Shown: in pieces, positions 1 through 7,583 of the stretch
Layout of the letters: each line of letters opens with the position of its first letter
Numbering within the stretch: the first letter of the stretch is position 1
Assembly: GCA_002707085.1 (NCBI GenBank)
Contig: PALY01000156.1
Span: 1 to 12,946 of the forward strand
DNA length: 12,946 nt
Source of the DNA: Deltaproteobacteria bacterium
GTDB taxonomy: Bacteria > Myxococcota_A > UBA796
Direction: 5' to 3'
The notes under the pieces: generated by a model
Databases searched by the model: none
Seen by the model: the letters and a program-made list of their open reading frames with translations, nothing else
Told to the model about the DNA's origin: nothing
Position numbers and translations under genes: made by a program

Positions 1-1379
1 AAAATTAGTGCCTGAAGCAAGACCATGATGCTGATAAACAGACTTCGTTTGCCGAAGCGCTCGCCCAGTAATGCTGCTCCTGCGAGGGGTACAGCCCTGA
101 ATAGGCATTCCTCCCAGACGCCGGCCTGAAGCGATAGTGCAAGTGGTGTAAGCCAGGGGAGGACGTGCGCCAATGCATCGGGATTAGCCATGGTGTCTGC
201 AGGATTCCACCAACCCCAGTATTTGCTTGCGATGTAGTGAAAACCAACAACGAAGGCAACCATGATGGGCAGAAGCAGATATCCGATGGCTGTCTGGCCG
301 GTAATCTCGTAGGTTGATGCGGCCTCTTTATCCCAGACCTTCCATAATTGTGGATGCCTTGGAAATGCGAGTCGGGAAAGGCCTTCTGCGGCGATGAATG
401 AGAATGATAAGACCACACCCATAAATACACCGTTTAATAAGATCGGCAGTAAAGTCGTTAGCAGGAAGCTTCCAGATGTAAGTGAGGTATTGTAGTTAAG
501 CCAAGACAGAGGCAGGGCGTTTAGTCCGTTCAGAATCTGTAGACTGGCAATGACCACTGCGAGCATAATGGGGGGGCGCCAGACGATAGCGTGTCGTCGC
601 AGCAGGTAAAAGAAACCGAAGCCGCAACCGACGAGAAAATAAAGTATTGCACCGGTGCTGCCTGCCATGGCAAGTGAATTGTTGGCTGAACGCATTTCTT
701 CGAAGCGTCTGTAAAATGATTCAGGTACCCGAAGTATAGGCACAATGCGACTGACACGATCACCACTAACGTCCATCTCGACTCGCAGACTTCCCTCACC
801 AACGGACTGAATGCTGCGTTCGTAGACAAAGCGATGGTCAATTCGACCATTTGGTTTTTCATCTTGCCCTGATTCCACCAGTCTGTAGCTCATTAGGTCG
901 ATGGCCCAGAAATCACGGGCCGACTGTTCAGCAAGGGCTCTTGCGTTTTTCGAGTCTATGTTCGGGCGTTTGGCATCCTCAGGTATCCGCTCTGCAAACC
1001 CCAAAAGACGGCCGTTGGGTCGATAGTAGATGTTGACTTCATTGGCCTCTCCTTCGGCAAAGAGTCGTACACGCCACGAGTAGGGTGTATAGATTTCATC
1101 ATTGAGTAGAGCACGAAAAGATTCCACGCCACCGGCTTCTAACTCGACGAATGTTTGCGCGCGCCGGTCCACAGAAAATGACACGGCGCTCTCCGGATTT
1201 GACGGTCCCCAGTTTTTGTCAGCCGCAAGTTGCCTTGCATCCATCAGTGCTGCTTCCCTTGTCATCGAGATGTCGAGATCTATAATTGGGAAGACTTTGG
1301 AAAAGAATGAATAGGCGAAAGTCGCACTAAGGACCGCGATTACCGAGGCTACAATCCATAATAGAGGTTTTGTTGTCAT
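1..1379 (-). CDS. CPBP-family intramembrane metalloprotease, partial (runs off left edge)
   Basis: An uninterrupted frame of 459 codons runs from ATG at 1379 to the window edge without a stop. An N-terminal membrane anchor (about residues 5-27) is followed by a polar, probably extracytoplasmic domain of roughly 200 residues (about 30-235). Then come several hydrophobic segments: about 237-260, the LAVVIASLQIL region, and the LLPIMVAFVVGF region. Near the cut end is EECLFR (bases 96-113, residues 423-428), which fits the EExxxR motif of CPBP/Rce1-type proteases, whose glutamates act in catalysis with later membrane histidines lying outside the window. Family members are integral membrane proteases or scaffold proteins; the substrate is unknown. 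The N-terminal domain is not one I recognise. The gene is divergent from the CPXCG gene with 86 bp between them. The ribosome binding site is weak (GGGTAA). The family call rests on the motif and topology. Confidence 0.8.
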   Translation of the reverse strand, partial: MTTKPLLWIVASVIAVLSATFAYSFFSKVFPIIDLDISMTREAALMDARQLAADKNWGPSNPESAVSFSVDRRAQTFVELEAGGVESFRALLNDEIYTPYSWRVRLFAEGEANEVNIYYRPNGRLLGFAERIPEDAKRPNIDSKNARALAEQSARDFWAIDLMSYRLVESGQDEKPNGRIDHRFVYERSIQSVGEGSLRVEMDVSGDRVSRIVPILRVPESFYRRFEEMRSANNSLAMAGSTGAILYFLVGCGFGFFYLLRRHAIVWRPPIMLAVVIASLQILNGLNALPLSWLNYNTSLTSGSFLLTTLLPILLNGVFMGVVLSFSFIAAEGLSRLAFPRHPQLWKVWDKEAASTYEITGQTAIGYLLLPIMVAFVVGFHYIASKYWGWWNPADTMANPDALAHVLPWLTPLALSLQAGVWEECLFRAVPLAGAALLGERFGKRSLFISIMVLLQALI

Positions 1380-1465
1380 TATTTACCCAAACCACTGCTA
1401 GTCACAATTCTACAGAATTAAGATGCTAAATCCTGGTCGGTTTGGCGACGGACCTCGGATGAATC

Positions 1466-1666
1466 ATGAATCAGCTTGTTGAGTATAAACTGAGTTGCCC
1501 CTATTGCGGGGCGCTGATTGTTGTGTTGATCGATACTTCGGTAGAAAGTCAGGAATATGTAGAAGATTGTCAGGTGTGTTGCAGACCTATAGGGTTTGAT
1601 GTTTCCATACCGGCTGAGTCGCAGGATGACGAAATAAATGTCATGGTAAGCGGTGAAGACGAGTAG
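1466..1666 (+). CDS. CPXCG motif-containing cysteine-rich protein
   Basis: This 66-residue protein has CPYCG at residues 11-15 and YVEDCQVCCRPI at residues 31-42. This is the conserved pattern of the small CPXCG family (Cys_rich_CPXG, widespread in Gammaproteobacteria). C11, C14, C35 and C38 or C39 could bind one zinc ion as a ribbon. The acidic tail (ESQDDEINVMVSGEDE) is also usual. The family has no established function. The protein has the normal full length and is cytosolic, with no signal peptide. An earlier ATG at 1459 is in another frame and stops after seven codons. The gene lies 31 bp before the acyl-CoA dehydrogenase on the same strand and may share its transcript. Confidence 0.88.
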   Translation: MNQLVEYKLSCPYCGALIVVLIDTSVESQEYVEDCQVCCRPIGFDVSIPAESQDDEINVMVSGEDE

Positions 1667-1697
1667 TTAATAGTAGTGATAATAAAAGAGGTGAGAG

Positions 1698-3038
1698 ATG
1701 CCAATTGATTTTGACGTGGAACCCGAGTTTCAGGAACAAATAGACTGGGTTGAGAAATTTGCAAAGGAAGAGATTGAACCACTTGATAACTTTATGCGTG
1801 GCGGAAGAACCAAGAGCGGCGATCCAATAGATAGAGATGGTTGGCGAGCGATCAGGGCTTATATGGATAGTCTGAAGCAACAGGTCAAAGATCGAGGGTT
1901 GTGGGGATTCCACTTGGGTAAGGACCTCGGTGGTCCAGGTCTAGGGCAGGTAAAGTTATGTCTGCTCAATGAAAAACTGGGTCGAACCCGCAGTGGCCCT
2001 GGAATCTTTGGTTGTCAAGCACCGGATACAGGCAATATGGAACTTATTGCCCACAATGGCACTGAGGCGCAAAAGAAAAAATACATGGAGCCTTTGCTGT
2101 CAGGAGAAAAGCATTCTGCTTACTCCATGACTGAGCCTCACGCTGGCGAACCTGGTGAATTTAAGTGTGCCGCTGTCCGTGATGGCGACGAGTGGGTGCT
2201 AAACGGTGAAAAGTGGTTTACCTCGAACGGTGCGAATGCCGATTTTCTGATTGTCATGGCGGTCACGGCTCCAGAGAAACCGACGCTTGAGAAAGCATCG
2301 ATGTTTATCGTCGATCGAGATCTGCCAGGTGTCGAAATCGTTCGGAACGTGCATACGATTGGCACCTCTTTGCGAGAGAACTACAACGTGGCAAGCGGCG
2401 GTGGTCATGCCTATATCCGTTACAACAACGTACGGGTGCCTGCCGAGAATCTTCTTGGCGAAGAAGGTCAGGGATTTGTAGGGTCGCAGACACGGTTGAG
2501 CGGAGGGCGGGTGCATCACGCCATGCGCGCTGTAGGTGTTTGTACCAAGGCGCTCGACATGATGTGTGAACGTGCACTAAGTCGTAAGGCAAAAGGTCAG
2601 TTGTTGTCAGAATTGCAGATGGTGCAGCAGGACATCGCGGACTCGTACATTCAGCTCAAGCAATTTCGTTTGCATGTACTCTATACCGCCTGGCTCATCG
2701 ACAAGACTGGAGCGTATACGCGTGAAATTCGTAAGGAAATTGCTTCTATCAAGATCTCTGCAGCGAAGGTTAATCACGACATTATCTATCGTGCGATTCA
2801 TCTGCATGGTGCGTTGGGAATGTCGAACGAGACGCCACTTGCAGACATGTGGATGTCGGCTCCGCAGATGGGCATCGTGGACGGAACGACCGAAGTCCAT
2901 AAGTCAAATCTGGCCAAACTATTACTGCGAGACCATGACGCCTGCGAGGATCTGTTTCCGACTTATCATCTGCCCAAGCTGCTAGAAGAAGCGCAGGACA
3001 AGTTCGACAAGGTAATCAACGACTATTTGGCAGCTTGA
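1698..3038 (+). CDS. Acyl-CoA dehydrogenase, ACAD10/ACAD11-like
   Basis: This 446-residue flavoprotein has a full-length acyl-CoA dehydrogenase fold. It has an N-terminal helical domain, the middle beta-domain signature MTEPHAGEPGEF with LNGEKWFTSNGANADF, and a C-terminal four-helix domain with SGGRVHHAMRAVG and LHGALGMSNETPLADMW. Near the end is VDGTTEVHK. There Asp395 sits where medium-chain dehydrogenases carry the catalytic Glu (YEGT); an Asp followed by G-x-x-E-V-H is typical of the ACAD10/ACAD11 branch (ADGPDEVH). That branch acts on 4-phospho-acyl-CoA made by a partner kinase in addition to, or instead of, simple dehydrogenation; this is known for the family and inferred here. A kinase of the matching type lies at 5201-6223. 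The ribosome binding site AGAGGTGAGAG is directly upstream of ATG 1698. Family is sure; substrate is not. Confidence 0.92.
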   Translation: MPIDFDVEPEFQEQIDWVEKFAKEEIEPLDNFMRGGRTKSGDPIDRDGWRAIRAYMDSLKQQVKDRGLWGFHLGKDLGGPGLGQVKLCLLNEKLGRTRSGPGIFGCQAPDTGNMELIAHNGTEAQKKKYMEPLLSGEKHSAYSMTEPHAGEPGEFKCAAVRDGDEWVLNGEKWFTSNGANADFLIVMAVTAPEKPTLEKASMFIVDRDLPGVEIVRNVHTIGTSLRENYNVASGGGHAYIRYNNVRVPAENLLGEEGQGFVGSQTRLSGGRVHHAMRAVGVCTKALDMMCERALSRKAKGQLLSELQMVQQDIADSYIQLKQFRLHVLYTAWLIDKTGAYTREIRKEIASIKISAAKVNHDIIYRAIHLHGALGMSNETPLADMWMSAPQMGIVDGTTEVHKSNLAKLLLRDHDACEDLFPTYHLPKLLEEAQDKFDKVINDYLAA

Positions 3039-3069
3039 TTTATCGTGTAGCTTAACGTTAGGCAAGCAT

Positions 3070-4140
3070 ATGAATCGATTAATCGTGCTGGTTGGCTTAT
3101 CCGCACTGTGTTGCAGCGGATATGGTGAGTATTGGGTCGAAGACTATGTGAAAGGCATTGATATACCTTGGGGCATGACGTGGCTGCCAGGTGGTGACAT
3201 GCTTGTGACCAATCGAGAAAGTGAGTTGTATCGAGTAAGTGACGGAAAGATAATCGGCACGATAAGCGGCTTACCAGAGGTGCACGTCAGCGGTCAGGGA
3301 GGGTTACTTGATATAGAACTGCATCCTGACTATTCGAATAACGGCTGGCTATACCTTTCCTATTCGAGCAGTGAAGGTGAGGGGAGCGGTAGCAATACCG
3401 CGATAGTGCGAGCGAAGTTGCAGGACAATTCGCTGGAGGACCTCGAAACTGTGTACAAGGCCGAGCCCAATAGTAAAAAGGGTCAGCACTACGGTAGTCG
3501 TCTCGAGTTCGATAATGAAGGCTACCTATATTTTTCGATTGGTGATCGAGGTGATCGGGCCGAAAATCCGCAGGATCTGACCAGAGATGGCGGCAAGATC
3601 TACCGTATCCACGATGATGGTCGCATACCCCAAGATAATCCGTTTGTAGATAAGTCCAAGCCTGCGATCTATTCCTGGGGCCATCGCAATCCTCAGGGTA
3701 TGGCAAAACATCCTGTTACCGGAGAAATCTGGATCCATGAGCATGGTCCTAGGGGTGGCGATGAGGTCAACATCGTGAAGAAGGGAGCCAACTACGGCTG
3801 GCCAATACTGAGTTATGGTATTAACTATTGGGGAACAAGTTTTGCTGAAGGAACAAAGCGAGAAGGGTATGAGTCGCCGATTTGGTACTGGGATCCTTCG
3901 ATAGCCCCCTCGGGTATGGCTTTTGTTACCAGTGATCGATACCCCCACTGGCGAGGTCGCTTGCTGGTTGGCTCGCTGAAGTTTGACTATCTAGTGTTGT
4001 GCAAGGTCGAGGGCAATACCATTACGGTTGCCGATGTCATATTTGAGGAGATCGGGAGGGTGCGTAATGTACGTCAGGCACCGGATGGATACCTCTACAT
4101 TGCGACCGAAGACGATGCCATCAAGCGTATTGTTGACTAG
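3070..4140 (+). CDS. Secreted PQQ-dependent sugar dehydrogenase (GSDH/YliI-like)
   Basis: This 356-residue protein begins with a hydrophobic signal peptide (about residues 1-20; cleavage likely near SGYG/EYW). It then has a six-bladed propeller of the soluble glucose/aldose dehydrogenase family. Visible hallmarks are DIPWGMTWLP, GQGGLLDIELHPDY, QHYGSRLEF (H140 aligns with the catalytic His of soluble glucose dehydrogenase), SIGDRGDR, YSWGHRNPQGMA and EHGPRGGDEVN. The family oxidises aldoses or other alcohols/hemiacetals with pyrroloquinoline quinone and Ca2+ in the periplasm; sugars become lactones. The protein is slightly short but complete. It starts 31 bp after the dehydrogenase gene, with only a weak AGGCA ribosome site. 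Its last 20 bases overlap the 3' end of the opposing ThuA-like gene. A PQQ biosynthesis gene is not in the window, so PQQ supply and substrate are open. Confidence 0.88.
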   Translation: MNRLIVLVGLSALCCSGYGEYWVEDYVKGIDIPWGMTWLPGGDMLVTNRESELYRVSDGKIIGTISGLPEVHVSGQGGLLDIELHPDYSNNGWLYLSYSSSEGEGSGSNTAIVRAKLQDNSLEDLETVYKAEPNSKKGQHYGSRLEFDNEGYLYFSIGDRGDRAENPQDLTRDGGKIYRIHDDGRIPQDNPFVDKSKPAIYSWGHRNPQGMAKHPVTGEIWIHEHGPRGGDEVNIVKKGANYGWPILSYGINYWGTSFAEGTKREGYESPIWYWDPSIAPSGMAFVTSDRYPHWRGRLLVGSLKFDYLVLCKVEGNTITVADVIFEEIGRVRNVRQAPDGYLYIATEDDAIKRIVD

Positions 4141-4768
4141 TCCAACGTACACCCTGGGTTATTAGTTGCTGCATGCTAGGACGGGTGAATGTGTCCGGTC
4201 CATGGCCTAGGGTCGTGTAAAATACTCGACCTTCGCCATAGGATTTGGACCAGGCCATTGGATGTGACCAGTTAGCATATTGAGCGGTAGCGTGGATTTC
4301 GACTTCAGGAAACCAGGCTGTCATATAAATCTCGTCATCCACCTCAAAGTCAGAAACGCCTTCGGTAATCGGATGATCGTTTTCGGCAATGTTCACAGTA
4401 AACGTTGAAAACGGGGGATGCCAGTTTGCGTGTCCACCAATCAGTGCTACGGGTCGCTCGCCAATTCGCCAGCAGGTGCCATGGACGCCGATGAGTCCGC
4501 CACCAGCGGCCACATAGTTGTAGATACCTTCTTCCTGCGCTGAAGTTAGTTCTGGCACCCAGTGGGCATTACCATCGTCATCGCGAATGCGTTTGTAGAA
4601 GCCCGTACCGAATATACAGGAGTCAAATTTCTTCATGCCTGAGAGTAGAATGTCTTTGTCGTCTTCCAGTGTGACTTCAATGTCATTTTCATTACCTAGG
4701 AATTGACTCATGACGGCGGCGCATTTGTCGAAACTGTGGTTTGGACCAGACAGGATTAGGACTTTCAT
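4121..4768 (-). CDS. ThuA-like domain protein
   Basis: The 215-residue protein has the class I glutamine-amidotransferase-like fold of the ThuA (trehalose utilisation) family. It opens with the strand MKVLILSG and continues with FDSCIFGTGFYKR, GGGLIGVHGTCWR (residues 89-101), GGHANWHPPF (111-120), DHPITEGVSDFEVDDEIY (131-148) and YGEGRVFYTTLGHG (177-190), all typical of ThuA. Family members occur in carbohydrate and secondary catabolic loci, but their reaction is not established. The frame is open further upstream to 4942, but the extra 58 residues do not fit the family. ATG 4768 begins exactly at the first beta strand and is preceded by a modest AAGAGA, so I chose it. Usual family length is about 210-250 residues. 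It is divergent from the gene at 4881 (112 bp between) and overlaps the sugar dehydrogenase gene tail to tail by 20 bp. Confidence 0.87.
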   Translation of the reverse strand: MKVLILSGPNHSFDKCAAVMSQFLGNENDIEVTLEDDKDILLSGMKKFDSCIFGTGFYKRIRDDDGNAHWVPELTSAQEEGIYNYVAAGGGLIGVHGTCWRIGERPVALIGGHANWHPPFSTFTVNIAENDHPITEGVSDFEVDDEIYMTAWFPEVEIHATAQYANWSHPMAWSKSYGEGRVFYTTLGHGPDTFTRPSMQQLITQGVRWTSQQYA

Positions 4769-4880
4769 GGTGGTGTCTCTTATACTGATATAGTGCGATT
4801 CACGGTACTGGGGAGCAAGTAACTGGTCAAGCCGGTCGCCCATATAATGAAACAACTGTTGTAATGAATGGAGCATCAGG

Positions 4881-5204
4881 ATGACTGTGCGATTCCGCAA
4901 GTTGGATGAGCGTCGATGTCCCGTCTCTGTGATCATCGACAACGATTATGAAGTCAAGATACCTTCGGACCTTAGGTTAGATCCATCCATGCCACATGAT
5001 CTGTGGAATTTTATTGTAGAGCTGGAGTTTGGATTGAAATACGAGACCTTCGGTCAATTGGTTGAAGGTGATGACGAGGTGATGTTCGTTAAGGTAAATT
5101 CCGTTTCCATAGTGCGCAAGGCTGCGCGTCAACAAATAGGTGACAAAAACCTTACTGGAGAAGGTCTTAAAGGTGGAGAAGCTTGGGACTTTGGGATCTT
5201 ATGA
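4881..5204 (+). CDS. Small protein of unknown function, coupled to kinase gene
   Basis: This 107-residue soluble protein has no signal peptide or membrane segment. I cannot name a family. The region SMPHDLWNFIVELEFGLKYETFG (about residues 37-59) looks like a conserved core: a PHDL-type turn followed by an amphipathic V-E-x-E-x-G-L helix. From memory it resembles uncharacterised small bacterial proteins with a PHDLxHxxVE pattern, but this is unverified. The stop TGA (5202-5204) overlaps the ATG of the kinase gene (ATGA), so the two are almost certainly translated together. In the P. putida lva operon, the kinase LvaA needs a small partner, LvaB, encoded next to it; a similar partner role is plausible here but inferred from position only. 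An in-frame stop at 4848-4850 limits upstream extension, leaving ATG 4881 as the start. Confidence 0.78.
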   Translation: MTVRFRKLDERRCPVSVIIDNDYEVKIPSDLRLDPSMPHDLWNFIVELEFGLKYETFGQLVEGDDEVMFVKVNSVSIVRKAARQQIGDKNLTGEGLKGGEAWDFGIL

Positions 5205-6223
5205 TGGACGTACCTGGCATCGACAGCGATAGGGTTTCAGCCTGGCTTGCAAGCAAGCTTCCAGATCTCGAACTCCCCATAGAGTTTTCAGCGTTAACCG
5301 GTGGGCGTTCGAATCTGTCCTGCAAATGTGTGGATCAGCGCGGTGCGGCCTATGTGTTGCGCCGCCCGCCGTTGGGAAATGCGCTTGAGAGTGCACATGA
5401 CATGGTGCGAGAACATCGAATTATTTCTGCCGTGGGTAAAGAGACGGTACCTGTCCCTCAGACCTATGGTGTTTGCGAGGACGTGTCCATCACTGGTGCC
5501 CCCTTTTATGTGATGCGCTTTGTCGATGGCGTCGTGTTGATGGAAGTTGAACAGTCAGAAAAACTGTCTTTGGTCGATCGTGCGGGAGTCAGTCAGCATC
5601 TGGTTAAGGTGCTCACTGACTTACATGCTACCGACATAGATACCATCGGATTGGGTGATCTTGCCCGCAAAGAAGGGTATGTCGCTCGTCAGCTAAAACG
5701 CTGGACGCGCCAGTGGGAAGCAACGAAAACTCATGAGATTCCGGAGATGGAAGAAGCTATCAGATTGCTACATGAACGAATGCCAGAACAGATTGGTTCC
5801 TCAATCGTCCATGGTGACTATAGACTCGGCAATATGATCGTTGCCGACGGTAAGATTCAAGCGGTGCTTGATTGGGAACTCTGTACACTAGGCGACCCTC
5901 TGGCTGACTTGGGTTATCTACTTAACACCTGGGTTGAACCGGGGGAACACTTAAGTGACATTCACATTCTTGGAGTTGGGGGATTCTGGACGCGCGATCA
6001 AGTATGCGATGCATATGCACAGGTGACCGGTAAAGACTTGACGCATATTAACTATTACCGCGGTTTTTCCAGCTGGCGCATGGCGGCCATTGATCAGGGT
6101 GTCTATAAACGTTACGCCGAAGAGGCTACTGGTGATGTGGAAGAGATGGATCTGGAAGAAAAGAAAGAGACTGTCTTGCGCAGAGCGACAACCGCATTAG
6201 AACAGTTAACGAACCAGCGCTAG
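5201..6223 (+). CDS. APH-family phosphotransferase (ACAD10/11 kinase-domain type)
   Basis: This 340-residue protein has the aminoglycoside-phosphotransferase fold. The N lobe has the nucleotide loop GGRSNLSCKC and the beta strand AYVLRRPP. The catalytic loop is HGDYRLGN (H204, D206 catalytic base, N211). The metal-binding DWE (D224-E226) sits in DWELCTLGDPLADLGYLL. The DWELCTLGDPLADL wording is characteristic of the group that includes the kinase domain of ACAD10/ACAD11 and LvaA, not of drug-resistance enzymes. Members phosphorylate the 4-hydroxyl of 4-hydroxyacyl-CoA (known for LvaA and ACAD10/11; inferred here). Start: ATG at 5201 overlaps the upstream stop as ATGA, with GGGA 4 bases before; ATG 5204 and an upstream TTG at 5183 are alternatives. 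The matching dehydrogenase is 2 kb upstream, not fused. Confidence 0.9.
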   Translation: MMDVPGIDSDRVSAWLASKLPDLELPIEFSALTGGRSNLSCKCVDQRGAAYVLRRPPLGNALESAHDMVREHRIISAVGKETVPVPQTYGVCEDVSITGAPFYVMRFVDGVVLMEVEQSEKLSLVDRAGVSQHLVKVLTDLHATDIDTIGLGDLARKEGYVARQLKRWTRQWEATKTHEIPEMEEAIRLLHERMPEQIGSSIVHGDYRLGNMIVADGKIQAVLDWELCTLGDPLADLGYLLNTWVEPGEHLSDIHILGVGGFWTRDQVCDAYAQVTGKDLTHINYYRGFSSWRMAAIDQGVYKRYAEEATGDVEEMDLEEKKETVLRRATTALEQLTNQR

Positions 6224-6578
6224 GCCTTTGCGACGCGCAGTCATACTGGGTTCTCAGTCCTGGCGCCGTTAGATATCGTCTGTACATCAAGTAAAATTGC
6301 ATATGTTCCTAGTAGGAGATGAGTTTGGTCAATCTACCACTATCATCATGTTCTAAACTTTGCTCGGACGTGAAATGGTCGATGAGAGCAATACCGGTTA
6401 AGACCTGCAGGAATTGATGGGCAATAAGTACCGCGAACGACTGCGCGATGATAAGATCGAGGTGCCATCTTCGGAGTAGTCAGTAGTACTGAATCGTGGG
6501 GACCTTCACCACTAGTCGAATGTCCTGATGATTAATTTCGTCTATTATTAATGATCAAAATTTGCTTTGGACAGAGTT
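6224..6578. other. 355-bp gene-free gap with a possible gene relic
   Basis: No intact gene, tRNA or convincing terminator is visible. One plus-strand frame from about 6351 to 6479 reads TLLGREMVDESNTG, a TAA at 6399-6401, then DLQELMGNKYRERLRDDK followed by IEVPSSE and TAG. The residues after the stop have a coding-like composition rich in K, R, E and D, so this may be the remains of a decayed gene. I do not recognise the family. An AGGAG touching an ATG at about 6321 opens only a 32-codon frame of unlikely composition. The amidohydrolase promoter probably lies in the AT-rich stretch 6530-6565, though no clear -35/-10 pair is visible. Confidence 0.4.
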
Positions 6579-7580
6579 ATGCCTGAACCTGGGACTGACG
6601 CCTGGCTCGATCAGGTTAAAGAAGCCATTATTGACCCGGATCTACCAATCGTAGATTCGCACCATCACTTGTGGACGCGAAATGCCCAAGTATACGAAGT
6701 AGAACAACTGCTTGCCGATACGAGATCTGGTCACAACGTGATTAAGACTGTTTATATGGAATGTGGATCTCGATACCGGGAGGAAGGGCCTGACCACATG
6801 AAAGCTGTGGCAGAAACCGAGTTCGTCGTAAAGCAGGCAGAACGAGCGAGGGAATTGGGTGGATCCAAGATTGCAGGAATTGTCTCCCATGCAGATCTGC
6901 GTCTGGGGGAGGATGTGGTTGAGGTCTTGGAAGCCCACGAGGAGGCGGGCAGCGGGCTATTTCGTGGTATTCGTCATGCGGGCGCCTGGATGGAAGAACC
7001 GTTTCCGTTCGGAAAATCCGCACGAGATGGTGCGGAAGATCTTTATGATCGGTCGGACTTTAGGACGGGTGTGAAAGTGCTTGGCCGTCTTGGGCTGACT
7101 TACGACACCTATCATTACCACAATCGCAATAAGGACTATGCAAGGCTAGCCAGATCTGTGCCGGACACACAGCTTGTGTTCAATCATTTCGGTACGCCCG
7201 TGGGCGTTGGCCACTATGCTGATAAGCGGCAGGAGGTTTTTGATAGATGGATTGAGGACATCGCAGAAATTGCGGAGTGTGACAACGTGGTGGCAAAGAT
7301 TGGTGGTCTGGCTATGCCGGTAAACGGATTCGGTTGGGATGTGCGGGATACGCCTGCTTCCTCAGATGAATTCGTAGAGGCACAGCGGCCTTATTTTCTG
7401 CACGCTATTGAATGTTTCGGTATAGAGCGTTGCATGATGGAAAGTAACTTCCCGGTGGATCGAAACTCGCTTTCATATCATGTACTCTTCAACGGGCTGA
7501 AAAAAATCGTTTTGGATTTCTCCGATGATGAAAAGCACCAGCTGTTTCAGCTTACGGCAGAAAGGGTCTACAATATATAG
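6579..7580 (+). CDS. Amidohydrolase family (COG3618-type, lactonase-like) TIM-barrel hydrolase
   Basis: This 333-residue protein belongs to the Amidohydro_2 metal-dependent hydrolases. The N-terminal metal site IVDSHHHLW has H28 and H30. The barrel strands include FRGIRHAGAW and LVFNHFGTPVG (the histidine of this strand is also usual), and the C-terminal MMESNFPVDR (N290, D294) takes the place of the common FGSDFP/FESNFPVD catalytic Asp motif. The sequence ends with the usual LFQLTAERVYNI helix. COG3618 contains L-fuconolactonase-like and 2-pyrone-4,6-dicarboxylate lactonase-like enzymes, so ring-opening of a lactone or hydrolysis of an ester or amide is likely; the substrate is unknown. It is cytosolic. 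ATG 6579 follows GGACAGAG; a TTG at 6567 would add four residues. It ends 3 bp from the convergent aldo/keto reductase gene. Confidence 0.87.
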   Translation: MPEPGTDAWLDQVKEAIIDPDLPIVDSHHHLWTRNAQVYEVEQLLADTRSGHNVIKTVYMECGSRYREEGPDHMKAVAETEFVVKQAERARELGGSKIAGIVSHADLRLGEDVVEVLEAHEEAGSGLFRGIRHAGAWMEEPFPFGKSARDGAEDLYDRSDFRTGVKVLGRLGLTYDTYHYHNRNKDYARLARSVPDTQLVFNHFGTPVGVGHYADKRQEVFDRWIEDIAEIAECDNVVAKIGGLAMPVNGFGWDVRDTPASSDEFVEAQRPYFLHAIECFGIERCMMESNFPVDRNSLSYHVLFNGLKKIVLDFSDDEKHQLFQLTAERVYNI

Positions 7581-7583
7581 CAG

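Noticed and set aside
5..862. Minus-strand open frames of 141 and 110 codons at 5-430 and 530-862
   Set aside because: They lie in another frame of the partial CPBP protease gene, whose continuous frame has no stop from 1379 to the edge and carries the EExxxR motif.
4769..4942. 58-residue N-terminal extension of the ThuA-like protein
   Set aside because: It does not resemble the family, and it crosses the divergent spacer and the start of the 4881 gene. MKVLILSG at 4768 is the natural first strand.
5201..6223. Aminoglycoside resistance kinase
   Set aside because: The fold is shared, but the DWELCTLGDPLADL motif and the neighbours point to the acyl-CoA-type kinases; nothing suggests drug resistance.
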